From NCBI GenBank assembly GCA_024684055.1, contig JAIKXN010000253.1:1-64000 (forward strand): DNA of 64,000 nucleotides, in the 5' to 3' direction. Below, in pieces: positions 18,585-28,367 of the stretch (position 1 is the stretch's first letter; every line of letters begins with the position of its first letter). The notes below the pieces were generated by a model. It saw only the letters and a program-made list of their open reading frames with translations, was not told where the DNA came from and made no database searches. The translations under genes and the position numbers were made by a program. This DNA is from Lachnospiraceae bacterium. GTDB lineage: Bacteria > Bacillota > Clostridia > Lachnospirales > Lachnospiraceae.

Positions 18585-20339
18585 ATGATGAATAATCAAA
18601 ATATCGATGAAGAAATCATCAGGGCAACTTACGGCGACTGTTTGTTTCTTTACTATTCTAACATTTCAAATGACAAAAAAGTCATTCGTCTCATGAACGG
18701 GAAATTAAGAAAAGAATGGGACGAAATCTACGGGAAATCAAAAGATCATTACAAGTCGGTATGCACTCTGATCGATCAGAAAGTTCATCCCGAAGATCAG
18801 GATAAAATCCGGGATATTTTCAAAAAAGAAAAATACACGGAATTAATGAAAGACCGCAAAACTTTTACGGTCTATTTTCGATACAAAGAAAATGATGAAC
18901 AGGAAGAATACATTTACGAAAAACTGACAATAGCAAGATCCGATGAAACCCTTGAAGATTCAAATATTCTTGTCTTTTTAAGCATTGATGTTGATGAGGA
19001 ATTCAGAAACAAACTCCGCGATATGGAGCAGAAAAAACAGTATTATTCCGTTACATATGCTCTTGGAAGAGAATACTCGTCCATTTATTATGTCGATATG
19101 GAATCCGGAAAGGTTACTCCCTATAACTTAAGTAACCGTATTGAAGGAATGTTCGGCGACAAGTTTTATAAATTCAATTATGACGATTCGGTTGAGGAAT
19201 ACATAAAAGAGGCTGTTCTTGAAAGAGACAAGGAAATGATGAGAAAAGTTCTTTCAAGAAAATTCATTTTAAGCCAGATAGCAGGGCAGGATCATTTCAC
19301 ATGGGTATACATGAACAATGAAGGGTGTTACTGTGAGATGAAATGCGTTAGGGTCAGCGAACCCGAAGAACCTGCAGCAGTTGTTATGGGATTTGCAGTT
19401 AAGGATGCAGAGATCAGGGTTGAGATGGAAGAGAAGGCTCAGCGTGATTTCCAGCTGGCTTTGCTTGACGGACTGAGCAGGGATTACGAAATGGTATGGC
19501 TTTTAAGGAAAGACCGCAAGATGAGACTTTTCAGAGTGTGCGACAATCCCGAAGTTCAGCGTGTTGCTCTCCAGTATTATGACTGCCAGGAGTTTGATAC
19601 CGGATTTACCAGTTTTATAGACAGATACGTATGCGAAGATGACAGGGAAAGATTAAAGGAATTTACACATTACGATACTCTGGTTGAAAACGTTCCTGCC
19701 GAAGGCATGTATGCCACGACATTCAAGAGAATCATTCCGGGCGGAAATTACGTTTATATACAGCTCTGTTTTACCAGAGCGGTGGGACCCGACGGTGAAG
19801 AAAACATTGTATGTGCATGCAGGGATGTTGATGCGCTCATCAGGGAAGAGAACGCCAGAAGAGAACTTTACAGAAATGCAATAAAAGAAAGAGACCTTGA
19901 CGGCCTTACGGGTATCAGAAACAGATACTGTTACGAGCATTACATCAGAGACGTTGAGAAAAGAAAAGAGAAGCCTGTATCAATCGTTTATATTGATGCG
20001 GATTTCCTGCATGAAATTAATAATTCCAAAGGTCATGATGCAGGCGATGCTCTCATCAGATTTATAGCGGATAATCTGATCAAACTCTGGGGAATAGATT
20101 ACTCATTCAGAATCGGCGGCGATGAATTTGTAGTATTTGATTACGAAAAAGACAGACGTAAAACAATAGAACGTATTGAGAAATTAAAGAGAAAGATCAG
20201 GGAAGAAAAATACAGCATTTCCATCGGATACAGTTATGCCGACAGAGTTTTCGATTTGACGGATTTGCTGGCAAAAGCGGAAAAAGCCATGTATGAAGAG
20301 AAGGAAAAACATCATAAAGATGCCGGTTATCTGCGATAA
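18585..20339 (+). CDS. GGDEF diguanylate cyclase with N-terminal sensor regions
   Basis: A 584-residue soluble protein. The C-terminal GGDEF domain (about 435-580) has DLDGLTGIRNR, the metal-binding YIDADFLHEINN and GGDEF at 511-515, so it should make c-di-GMP from two GTP. The inhibitory RxxD site is absent, because WGID stands at that position. Residues 1-430 contain two or three PAS-like segments with no membrane helix, so it probably senses a cytoplasmic signal. The ribosome site is weak; a palindrome (GCGAATAATTCGC, 18561-18573) lies between a purine stretch and the start. It overlaps the convergent aminotransferase gene by 13 bases. Confidence 0.87.
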   Translation: MMNNQNIDEEIIRATYGDCLFLYYSNISNDKKVIRLMNGKLRKEWDEIYGKSKDHYKSVCTLIDQKVHPEDQDKIRDIFKKEKYTELMKDRKTFTVYFRYKENDEQEEYIYEKLTIARSDETLEDSNILVFLSIDVDEEFRNKLRDMEQKKQYYSVTYALGREYSSIYYVDMESGKVTPYNLSNRIEGMFGDKFYKFNYDDSVEEYIKEAVLERDKEMMRKVLSRKFILSQIAGQDHFTWVYMNNEGCYCEMKCVRVSEPEEPAAVVMGFAVKDAEIRVEMEEKAQRDFQLALLDGLSRDYEMVWLLRKDRKMRLFRVCDNPEVQRVALQYYDCQEFDTGFTSFIDRYVCEDDRERLKEFTHYDTLVENVPAEGMYATTFKRIIPGGNYVYIQLCFTRAVGPDGEENIVCACRDVDALIREENARRELYRNAIKERDLDGLTGIRNRYCYEHYIRDVEKRKEKPVSIVYIDADFLHEINNSKGHDAGDALIRFIADNLIKLWGIDYSFRIGGDEFVVFDYEKDRRKTIERIEKLKRKIREEKYSISIGYSYADRVFDLTDLLAKAEKAMYEEKEKHHKDAGYLR

Positions 20340-21523
20340 TAATCCGTGATTTTCTTTACAGCCTCTATAACATCATCCGTATCTTTTTCCGTAAGTGTGG
20401 GATAAAGAGGGATACTTAAGATTCCCTTATATACTTCTTCTGCATTCGGACAGAGCCCTTCGCTGTAGCCGAGATGTTTGTAGTAAGGGAAGAAATATGT
20501 GGGAACATAATGAACCTGACACTGAATATTTTCGGCACTCATAGCATCGAAGAATTCTCTTCTGGTGCAGTTAAGCTTATCAAGAGAGAGTCTTATAATA
20601 TACAGATGTCTGCATGAATCGGATTCGGGAATTTCTTCCTGAATTATGATTTCGGGTATGCTTTTAAAAGCCTCGTTATATTTTTTAACGATGGCTTTTC
20701 TTTTTTCCTTAAAAGAATCAAGTTTGTTTAACTGTGACAAAAGAAAAGCGGCCTGAATGTCTGTTAACCGATAGTTAAATCCGAGAGAAATCTGCTCGTA
20801 ATACCAGCTTCCCTCGTGAGGAGCTTCTTCCATAAGGCTTTCGTCGTGAGTGATGCCGTGTGTATGTGCAAGAACAAGTTTTTTGTAAAATTCATCATTG
20901 CCCGTTGTTATTGCTCCGCCTTCTCCGCATGTGATGTTCTTGACGGGGTGGAAACTGAAACATGTCATGTCGGCAAGAGAACCGACTTTTCTGCCTCTGT
21001 AAAGAGAACCGATGGAATGAGCGGCATCCTCTATGAGAATGAGATTGTACTCATCGCATATCTTTCTTATTTTATCGAATTCAATGCACTGACCTGTAAA
21101 ATCCACGGCGATTACTGCTTTGGTTTTGTCGGTGATATGTGCCCTGATGCTTTCGGGATCTATATTGTAGGTTTTTGGATTAATATCAGCGAAAACGGGA
21201 GTTCCTCCGACGTAAAGAACACAGTTGGCACTTGCCGCAAATGTTAAAGGAGTAGTTATAACTTCATCTCCGGGTCCTATTCCGGCAGCCAAGCAGGCGC
21301 AGTGGAGCGCTGCCGTGCCGTTTGAAACGGAAACGGCATATTTAGCTTCGCAGTAATCGGCAAGTTTTTTTTCAAGCTCGCTGACTTTTGGTCCGCATGT
21401 AAGATAGTCGCTTGTCAGAACTTCGGTGACAGCTTTTACATCATCTTCCAGAACGGTCTGATGACCGTAAAATATTTTGTTTTCTCTTACGGGTTTTCCT
21501 CCGAATATTGCGAGCTTTTCCAT
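20327..21523 (-). CDS. DegT/DnrJ/EryC1/StrS sugar aminotransferase, PseC-like
   Basis: A 398-residue PLP enzyme that transfers an amino group to a nucleotide-linked keto-sugar. K195 in SFHPVKNITCGEGG is the expected PLP lysine, and this motif is closest to PseC, which aminates UDP-linked 4-keto-hexoses on the way to pseudaminic acid. Other family marks are NGTAALHCAC and IEDAAHSIGS. No PseB, PseG or PseI is in the window, so its sugar may instead be another 4-amino-4,6-dideoxy sugar of the surface glycan. A GGAGG site precedes the start. It is divergent from rfbA, and the 171-base gap probably carries promoters for both. Confidence 0.85.
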   Translation of the reverse strand: MEKLAIFGGKPVRENKIFYGHQTVLEDDVKAVTEVLTSDYLTCGPKVSELEKKLADYCEAKYAVSVSNGTAALHCACLAAGIGPGDEVITTPLTFAASANCVLYVGGTPVFADINPKTYNIDPESIRAHITDKTKAVIAVDFTGQCIEFDKIRKICDEYNLILIEDAAHSIGSLYRGRKVGSLADMTCFSFHPVKNITCGEGGAITTGNDEFYKKLVLAHTHGITHDESLMEEAPHEGSWYYEQISLGFNYRLTDIQAAFLLSQLNKLDSFKEKRKAIVKKYNEAFKSIPEIIIQEEIPESDSCRHLYIIRLSLDKLNCTRREFFDAMSAENIQCQVHYVPTYFFPYYKHLGYSEGLCPNAEEVYKGILSIPLYPTLTEKDTDDVIEAVKKITDYYRR

Positions 21524-21615
21524 GTTCCACCTCCGTGAGAATGAACTTCCACGTAATTATAATTTTTTGAAAACTTATTGTCAATGTACGCGGATCGGAT
21601 CTGAGGTCGTAAGTA

Positions 21616-21644
21616 TGGATAAAAAGAGGACTCTGTGATATAAT
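21616..21644 (+). promoter_or_regulatory. Possible promoter of the rfbA gene cluster
   Basis: A consensus TATAAT at 21639-21644 is preceded at 17 bases by a weak -35, TGGATA (21616-21621). It lies about 50 bases before the rfbA start. Confidence 0.4.
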
Positions 21645-21694
21645 TAATTATCTATGTGAATTAATAAAATAACGGTATTAAACAGGAGGAAAAA

Positions 21695-22564
21695 ATGAAG
21701 GGAATTATTTTGGCCGGGGGCTCGGGAACAAGACTTTATCCGCTTACGAAAGCAGTATCCAAACAGATTATGCCGGTCTATGACAAACCCATGATCTATT
21801 ACCCGCTTTCAATCCTTATGCTTGCGGGAATTCAGGAAATACTCATTATTTCAACACCGAGGGATCTTCCGGTTTTTAAGGAACTGTTCGGCGACGGATC
21901 GCAGCTTGGTCTTAAAATGGAATATGCCGTTCAGGAATATCCCAGAGGTCTTGCGGATGCTTTTATAATCGGCGACAAATTTATCGGTGACGATTCCGTT
22001 GCCCTTATTCTCGGCGACAACATTTTCTATGGCCAGAGCTTCTCCAAAGTATTAAGGGAAGTGGCTTCCAGAAAAGACTGCGCAACCATATTCGGATACT
22101 ATGTAAGAGATCCGAGAGAATACGGTGTTGTTGAATTTGATGAAAACGGAAAGGCGATCTCGATAGAAGAAAAGCCCGAAAATCCAAAGAGTAATTATGC
22201 GGTTCCGGGACTCTATTTTTATGATAACGATGTTGTGGAAATCGCAAAAAACGTAAAGCCTTCAGCCAGAGGCGAAATTGAGATTACCAGTATCAACAAC
22301 GAGTATTTAAGAAGAGGAAAGCTTTATGTGGAAACACTCGGCAGGGGTTTTGCATGGCTTGATACGGGAAATCATGATGCGCTTCTTGATGCGGCTGATT
22401 TTGTCGCTGCATTCCAGAAGAGACAGGGATTATATATTTCATGCATTGAGGAAATAGCATATAAGAGAGGTTTTATCACAAGAGATCAGCTTCTTGCCCT
22501 TGCGGAGCCTCTTATGAAAACAGCTTACGGACAGTATCTTGTTGAAGTTGCAAACGGACTCTGA
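21695..22564 (+). CDS. rfbA: Glucose-1-phosphate thymidylyltransferase
   Basis: A 289-residue cytoplasmic enzyme that makes dTDP-glucose from dTTP and glucose-1-phosphate, the first step to dTDP-rhamnose and other dTDP-deoxysugars. The nucleotide loop [11 protein letters not shown] is at residues 8-18, followed by [17 protein letters not shown]. Length and sequence fit RfbA/RmlA closely. An AGGAGG site precedes the start. The GH25 gene begins two bases after the stop and rfbC follows, so sugar-nucleotide synthesis and a wall lysozyme share one transcript. rfbB and rfbD are not in this window. Confidence 0.95.
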   Translation: MKGIILAGGSGTRLYPLTKAVSKQIMPVYDKPMIYYPLSILMLAGIQEILIISTPRDLPVFKELFGDGSQLGLKMEYAVQEYPRGLADAFIIGDKFIGDDSVALILGDNIFYGQSFSKVLREVASRKDCATIFGYYVRDPREYGVVEFDENGKAISIEEKPENPKSNYAVPGLYFYDNDVVEIAKNVKPSARGEIEITSINNEYLRRGKLYVETLGRGFAWLDTGNHDALLDAADFVAAFQKRQGLYISCIEEIAYKRGFITRDQLLALAEPLMKTAYGQYLVEVANGL

Positions 22565-22566
22565 TT

Positions 22567-23793
22567 ATGAATAAAAAATTATTGTTAATTTCGATTACTG
22601 CCGCTTCATTATGTCTTTTTCTTGTTCTTGTTACCGTGTTTCTTGCGAACGGAAACATCGGCGGAGGCCGGAAAACACCCAAGACGGGAAATACAACCGT
22701 TAAAGAGAACGGAAACGACAAAGAAGTATATACGGACAGTAAATCCTTTCTGAATGACAAAAAATTTCTTGATGAGGAACAGCCGAATGCCGTTCATGAG
22801 GAAGAAGATAATAAAAAAGAGGTCAATCTCATTGTCAGCAGCGTTACCAAAGATATAAGGGTAACGATCACAGACTCGAGAGGAAACAAAATTACGGGCG
22901 TTCCTTTTTATGTGGATGTTAAGGATGTCGGTGAATACAAAGACATCGACATGGACGGATATATCTACATTGCCGGAATAAAACCCGGAAAATATGAGGT
23001 TGAATTTGTCGATAATGACAATTACCGCTGTGCAGAGAGTTCAAGCATAGAAGTATTTGAAACCGTTCAGTATGCAGCACTTGAAGATATCAAGTATTCC
23101 ATTGTTCAGGAAAAAGATGTGGACGTGGAAAAAGAAGATACAAAGCAGGCAGATGTTTACCGCGACGAAACCGAAAACACCGATATGACAAAGACTGACG
23201 GCGTTCAGGTCGGAATCGATGTTTCCGCATGGCAGAAAAATATCGACTGGGAAAAAGTTAAAGCATCGGGAGTCGAATTTGCGATAATAAGATGCGGATA
23301 CCGCGGTGCCCAGAAAGGGTATCTTATCGAGGATTCCTACTTTTACAGGAATCTTACTGAGGCTAAAAAAGCGGGAGTAAAAGTTGGTGTTTATTTCTTT
23401 ACGCAGGCGATAAACGAGACGGAAGCCGTGGAAGAAGCAAGTATGGTCCTCGCACTTGTCGGTGATACCGAACTCGAATATCCGATTTTCATTGATACGG
23501 AAAATACCAACGGAAGAGCAGATCCTCTGGATCGCGATACGAGAACCGCAGTATGCGATGCTTTCTGCAAGACGATAGAAAGGTCAGGAAGAAAAGCCGG
23601 TATCTACGCATCGAGAAGCTGGTACAACAACAAGCTTAATGACGACAAACTTGACGGGCATTACAGATGGGTGGCGGAATATGCATCAACCACAGCATAC
23701 AAAAGAAGATATGAGATGTGGCAGTATACTTCAAGCGGAAGCATAGACGGCATCGAAGGAAGAGTCGATCTCGACATAAGTTATTTTGATTAA
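22567..23793 (+). CDS. Membrane-anchored GH25 lysozyme with SpaA-like domain
   Basis: A 408-residue, shorter relative of the 1376-residue protein. One N-terminal helix (about 5-28) acts as signal anchor. A polar linker leads to a SpaA/prealbumin-like domain (about 78-165) with DIDMDGYIYIAGIKPGKYEV, matching the equivalent domain of the large protein. A GH25 domain fills 214-408, with D218 (GIDVS) and D310/E312 (FIDTE) as catalytic acids. It should hydrolyse the glycan strand of peptidoglycan from the outer face of the membrane. It sits between rfbA and rfbC with a two-base gap upstream, so it is probably coexpressed with dTDP-sugar synthesis. Confidence 0.9.
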   Translation: MNKKLLLISITAASLCLFLVLVTVFLANGNIGGGRKTPKTGNTTVKENGNDKEVYTDSKSFLNDKKFLDEEQPNAVHEEEDNKKEVNLIVSSVTKDIRVTITDSRGNKITGVPFYVDVKDVGEYKDIDMDGYIYIAGIKPGKYEVEFVDNDNYRCAESSSIEVFETVQYAALEDIKYSIVQEKDVDVEKEDTKQADVYRDETENTDMTKTDGVQVGIDVSAWQKNIDWEKVKASGVEFAIIRCGYRGAQKGYLIEDSYFYRNLTEAKKAGVKVGVYFFTQAINETEAVEEASMVLALVGDTELEYPIFIDTENTNGRADPLDRDTRTAVCDAFCKTIERSGRKAGIYASRSWYNNKLNDDKLDGHYRWVAEYASTTAYKRRYEMWQYTSSGSIDGIEGRVDLDISYFD

Positions 23794-23832
23794 AATATTC
23801 ATTTTGAAATATAAAAAGGACGGAATGGCAAA

Positions 23833-24381
23833 ATGGGAAAATTCAGTGTAGAAACATGTGAGATAGAAGGACTTAAGGTGATCACTCCGAATGTTCTCGG
23901 CGACAAGAGAGGATACTTTATGGAATCGTATCAGGCGGAGAATTTTAAGGAAATAGGAATTGATACGGTATTTGTTCAGGACAATCAGTCGTCTTCGACA
24001 AAAGGTGTTCTAAGAGGCATGCATTATCAGATTAATTTCCCTCAGGACAAACTTGTAAGAGTTATTTCGGGTGAAGTTTATGACGCAGTCGTGGACTTAA
24101 GAAAAGGCTCGCCCACATACGGAAAAAGTTTTGGCGTGATTCTTTCTGCGGAAAACAAAAAGCAGCTTTTTATTCCAAAGGGATTTGCACACGGATTTCA
24201 GGTGCTTTCCGATACTGCGGAATTCTTTTATAAAGTAAGCGATTTTTATCATCCCAACGATGAAGGCGGTCTTTTATGGAACGATCCCGAAGTCGGAATC
24301 GACTGGCCCGAAAAAGATCCTTCCAAACTCAATATCATCGAACGCGATATGAACTGGCCCAAGCTTTCGGAGCTTAAATAA
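23833..24381 (+). CDS. rfbC: dTDP-4-dehydrorhamnose 3,5-epimerase
   Basis: A 182-residue cupin enzyme that epimerises C3 and C5 of dTDP-4-keto-6-deoxyglucose. It carries the family segments DKRGYFMESYQ, SSSTKGVLRGMHYQ (with the catalytic His) and IPKGFAHGFQVLSD. Together with RfbA it implies a dTDP-rhamnose-type sugar, with RfbB and RfbD encoded elsewhere. An AAGGACGG ribosome site lies upstream, and the next gene follows after 10 bases. Confidence 0.94.
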   Translation: MGKFSVETCEIEGLKVITPNVLGDKRGYFMESYQAENFKEIGIDTVFVQDNQSSSTKGVLRGMHYQINFPQDKLVRVISGEVYDAVVDLRKGSPTYGKSFGVILSAENKKQLFIPKGFAHGFQVLSDTAEFFYKVSDFYHPNDEGGLLWNDPEVGIDWPEKDPSKLNIIERDMNWPKLSELK

Positions 24382-24391
24382 AGGTGTTTAA

Positions 24392-26422
24392 ATGAGTCAG
24401 GCTATAAAAAAAGCAGTACAGAACGTAATGCTTATGCCAAGAAAAAATAAATACGAAAAAGACTACCGTTCTCTTTTGAAAGAATACGAAGAAAACAGAA
24501 TCAGACTTATTGATTATGTTAAATCGGAGAAAGTTTGTCTTGAAACAAAAGAGAAAGTAAGTGTTCTTTCAGCAGAAGAGATTATTGAAAACGGCTCGGA
24601 TTTTTCTTATGAAGCCGGACGTTTTTATATTGTTTTTGATGAAGCGTACGGAATGCTTAAGGAAGAAACCGAAAGGATTGTTTTTGAATATGTGAGAGAC
24701 GATCGTGAAGCGAAGATGTGCTACGGCGATGAGGATTTCTTCGTGCTTTCCGGTGAGTATGACGAAAAGAAAGATGCGCGCATACCGCATGCTTTCAGAT
24801 TCTTCAAACCCGGGTACAGTCCCGAAACGCTGGAGTCGTTTAATTACATCGGAATCTTTGCCGCAGAAGGTGAGATTCTTTCGAGGGGGCTTCGAAATAT
24901 CGATTTAAATAATTATCCGGATATTCTTTTATATGAACTCGCAGTTGAAATATGTTCCCTGCTTAAGGAAGAAAACAATACCGGTGCGATAAGACATATT
25001 CCACGCGTGCTTTCTTCAAAGCCCGTAAAGGTTACGGAGCAGGAATACGGTGAGATTTTAAAAACAGGCAGATGCGACAGATTTTTAAAAGACGCGATGA
25101 GAAAATATGAATTGCCCGGAAGCGGAGATCGTTTTCTGGAAACAAGAAAGAAAGTATCCGAAAAACTCGGAATCGTTTCGAAAGGCGAAGCAGCGTCTAT
25201 TTCAGTCATCATTCCGTCGAAGGATAATCCGGACATGCTGATTTCGTGTATCGAAAGAATGAAACTGTCCGACAAAAAGAATGCACAACTCATCATAGTC
25301 GATAACGGTTCTTCGGAGGAAAACAGAAGAAGGATCGAGGCTTTTCTTGATACATACAAAGGCGAAAAGAAATACATTTACGATGTGTTTGATTTCAACT
25401 ACTCGAAGATGAACAATATGGCTGCAAAAGAAGCAAAAGGAGATGTTCTGCTTCTTTTAAATGATGATATAGAAGCCGACGGTTTCGAGTGGGCGGATAC
25501 GATGGCGCGCTTTGCAAAAAGAGAAGGCGTCGGATGCGTCGGATGCAGACTTTTATATCCGGACGGTAAAATCCAGCATGTCGGTATCACAGGAGGAGTA
25601 GACGGACCCGCGCATATCCATATGGGAGAAAGCGACGAAGAGAATCTGGGATTCGGCGACAACAGAGTCAGCAAAAACGTTCTTGCCGTAACAGGTGCCT
25701 GCCTCGCATTAAGAAAAGAACTTTTCGATGAAGCAGGCGGTCTTTTCGAAGAACTCAAAGTCGGATACAATGACGTTGACCTTTGCATGAATCTTTATGA
25801 AAAAGGCTTTCGCAATATCCTATTAAATGAGATTAAGCTTATTCATCATGAATCGGTCACAAGGGGAAAGGATGCCAAAAGCAAAGCCAAATCCTTAAGA
25901 CTTAAAAATGAAAAAGATATATTAAAAAAACGTCATGAAAAACTTATGACGGCGGATCCTTACCAAAGTGCAAAAGAAGATTTTCTTTTGGATTTTGAAA
26001 GAGAAAACAGCGGAAACGAGATTAAGAAAAAAGGGTCATTCGGAACAAGAAAGGCAAATGACGAAGAAGGATGGATTTATTCTTCTTTTGAAAGATTTGA
26101 AGTAACCGATACCGACGGGAAAAAGGTTCTCTCGGTCAAAGGGTTTTTGCTTGTTCCCGGAATTGACAATATGCGTTTCGATTTCGAAATGATTCTTGAG
26201 AATGAATCGAAACAGTATCTCATTCCGATCGAAAGGAAATTAAGAACCGATCTGTTTAACAGATTTAACGGAAGTGAAAATACACATCTTTGCGGTATGG
26301 AATTTGCGGAAGATTTAAGTGAACTTCCCGCAGGTACCTACGATGTGAAGATGTATGCAAAAGACCACGGCAATGTCAGAGAGATTATTTCGGATACCGG
26401 TCAGATGATTAGTTTACAATAG
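24392..26422 (+). CDS. GT2 glycosyltransferase with extended N- and C-terminal regions
   Basis: A 676-residue protein without obvious membrane helices. A GT-A fold glycosyltransferase 2 domain spans about 268-500. SVIIPSKDNPDML starts the nucleotide-binding half, LLNDDIEAD carries the metal-binding DxD-like motif, and VTGACLALRKELFDEAGG with YNDVDLCMNLYEKGF completes the acceptor side. The first 265 residues and the last 150 are not recognised; the C-terminal part looks beta-rich. It probably adds a sugar to a lipid- or protein-linked glycan at the inner membrane face. It follows rfbC by 10 bases. Confidence 0.85.
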   Translation: MSQAIKKAVQNVMLMPRKNKYEKDYRSLLKEYEENRIRLIDYVKSEKVCLETKEKVSVLSAEEIIENGSDFSYEAGRFYIVFDEAYGMLKEETERIVFEYVRDDREAKMCYGDEDFFVLSGEYDEKKDARIPHAFRFFKPGYSPETLESFNYIGIFAAEGEILSRGLRNIDLNNYPDILLYELAVEICSLLKEENNTGAIRHIPRVLSSKPVKVTEQEYGEILKTGRCDRFLKDAMRKYELPGSGDRFLETRKKVSEKLGIVSKGEAASISVIIPSKDNPDMLISCIERMKLSDKKNAQLIIVDNGSSEENRRRIEAFLDTYKGEKKYIYDVFDFNYSKMNNMAAKEAKGDVLLLLNDDIEADGFEWADTMARFAKREGVGCVGCRLLYPDGKIQHVGITGGVDGPAHIHMGESDEENLGFGDNRVSKNVLAVTGACLALRKELFDEAGGLFEELKVGYNDVDLCMNLYEKGFRNILLNEIKLIHHESVTRGKDAKSKAKSLRLKNEKDILKKRHEKLMTADPYQSAKEDFLLDFERENSGNEIKKKGSFGTRKANDEEGWIYSSFERFEVTDTDGKKVLSVKGFLLVPGIDNMRFDFEMILENESKQYLIPIERKLRTDLFNRFNGSENTHLCGMEFAEDLSELPAGTYDVKMYAKDHGNVREIISDTGQMISLQ

Positions 26423-26477
26423 CAGAAAAAGCTGACACAAACCGGGGTATTATCGAAAATAAACCGGAAAGAAAAAC

Positions 26478-28367
26478 ATGGGTACAGAAATGGACAACGA
26501 TCAGATCGAACAACTGAAGAAAGAGCTTGAAGAAGCCAAAAAGACGAACATGGAACTCTCCGGCAGAATTATCGAACTTACGGATGAGAAAGCCGAGATA
26601 GAAGAAAATCTTTCACGTATCAAAAACAGCAGGGTCTACAAATTAAGCAAGCCTTTAAGATACGTCAGATCTCAGATAAAAAGAGTGACACAGTACGGAA
26701 GCGTTTCGGCTGTCAATCAGAAGATCAAGAGTAAAAACAGACTTAAGAAAAGGTATAAGGAACTCGGAACACTTTCTTTTCCTGATGCAGAAGAAAGAAG
26801 CAGACAGGAGAATACGGTTTTCGCATCGAATACCTGTATTTCGATTCTGGTCCCGCTTTACAACACACCGGAAAATTTCCTTCGCGAAATGATCGATTCC
26901 GTGGTAACGCAGACATACAAAAACTGGGAACTCTGCCTTGCGGACGGTTCCGATGCGGAACATGAATATGTTTCCGAAATCTGTCGCGGTTATTCAGAGA
27001 AGGATTCGAGGATCAAATATCAGAAACTTGAAAAGAACGAGGGAATATCAGGCAATACCAACGAGTGTTACAAGATGGCAACGGGTGAATACATAGGTCT
27101 TTTCGATCATGATGATGTACTTCATCCCTCGGCACTTTTTAAATACATGGAAGCGATAGAAGAAGGCGCGGATTATATTTACTGCGATGAGGCTACGTTT
27201 ACCGACGGTGATTTGAACAAAATGATCACCGTTCATTTCAAGCCGGATTTTGCAATCGACAATTTGCGTGCCAATAATTATATCTGCCATTTCAGTGTAT
27301 TCAAAAAGGATTTGCTTAAAGAAACGGCACTTTTCAGAACCGAGTATGACGGAAGCCAGGATCATGACATGATCTTGAGGCTCACATCGCTTGCCAAAAA
27401 AGTTGTTCACGTTTCGGGCATATATTATTATTGGAGAGCACATGCGCTCAGTGTGGCCGCTAATATCAATGCAAAGACCTATGCGATCGACGCGGCAAAG
27501 AGAGCCGTTGCGGATCATCTGAAAAACTCCGGGATTTACAATACCGGGATCACGTCTTCGAGAGCTTTCGAAACCATTTTCCGTTTAAGGTATGAAGTGG
27601 TCGGAAAGCCTCTTGTTTCGATAATAATCAACGACGATAACGAAGAGTGCATTAATGCTGTAAATAAATGGAATACATACGATAATATCGAGATCATTAA
27701 AGAATCCGATTATATAAAAGAAAAGAATGCAAATAAGTTTTCAGTAAGAAACATACTTGCCGAAAAGGCAAACGGCGAGATCCTTCTGTTCCTTGACGGA
27801 AGTGTGTCCGTAAGATCGGAAGAATTTGTAAAAGAACTTGTTTCGATCGCGCAAAGAGAAGACGTCGGGGCAGCAGGTGCAAAGTTGATCGATTCAAAAG
27901 GAAAGATTGCTCATGCCGGGATTGTGACGGGGATCGGCGCGGACAAGGCAGCAGGTCTTATCCATTTCGGATTTGATACAAAATACATCGGATACATGGG
28001 TAAGCTTTGTTACATTCAGGATGTGTCCGCAGTTACGGGTGATGCGCTTGCCGTCAGAAAAGAAGTATTTTTAAAAGCGGGCGGTTTTGACGAAAGGTAT
28101 GCAGCTGCTTTTTCGGATATGGCATTCTGCCTTAAATTGCGAAGGAGCGGATATCTTAACGTATTCAACCCTTATGCTGAAGGCGTAAGCGACAAGTATC
28201 AGATGCTTCTTGGTGCAAATTCGGAAAAAATGACTGAGAAAGAAATTGAGTATTATAAAAAGGATCTCGAAAAATTCAGGGCAGATTTTAAGAAGGAACT
28301 TGAAGAAACCGATCCTTATTACAATTCATTCTTAACAAAAGAAACACTTGATTATTCGATTTGCTGA
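26478..28367 (+). CDS. GT2 glycosyltransferase with two GT-A domains, second one degenerate
   Basis: A 629-residue protein starting with a coiled coil (about 8-50). A first GT2 domain at about 115-320 has ISILVPLYNTPE, GLFDHDDVLHPSA with an intact acidic metal motif, and SQDHDMILRLT. A second GT2-like domain at about 375-570 has VSIIINDDNEE and LFLDGSVSV, where the second acidic residue of DxD is missing, plus VTGDALAVRKEVFLKAGGFD. The first domain is probably catalytic and the second may be inactive or use another metal ligand. It is likely a rhamnan- or polymer-type transferase acting with the preceding gene. Its 3-prime end is repeated just downstream. Confidence 0.84.
   Translation: MGTEMDNDQIEQLKKELEEAKKTNMELSGRIIELTDEKAEIEENLSRIKNSRVYKLSKPLRYVRSQIKRVTQYGSVSAVNQKIKSKNRLKKRYKELGTLSFPDAEERSRQENTVFASNTCISILVPLYNTPENFLREMIDSVVTQTYKNWELCLADGSDAEHEYVSEICRGYSEKDSRIKYQKLEKNEGISGNTNECYKMATGEYIGLFDHDDVLHPSALFKYMEAIEEGADYIYCDEATFTDGDLNKMITVHFKPDFAIDNLRANNYICHFSVFKKDLLKETALFRTEYDGSQDHDMILRLTSLAKKVVHVSGIYYYWRAHALSVAANINAKTYAIDAAKRAVADHLKNSGIYNTGITSSRAFETIFRLRYEVVGKPLVSIIINDDNEECINAVNKWNTYDNIEIIKESDYIKEKNANKFSVRNILAEKANGEILLFLDGSVSVRSEEFVKELVSIAQREDVGAAGAKLIDSKGKIAHAGIVTGIGADKAAGLIHFGFDTKYIGYMGKLCYIQDVSAVTGDALAVRKEVFLKAGGFDERYAAAFSDMAFCLKLRRSGYLNVFNPYAEGVSDKYQMLLGANSEKMTEKEIEYYKKDLEKFRADFKKELEETDPYYNSFLTKETLDYSIC

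Noticed and set aside
26390-26475. Repeated ACCGG elements after the first GT2 gene as tail copies
   Set aside because: The shared core is five bases and stop positions do not line up.
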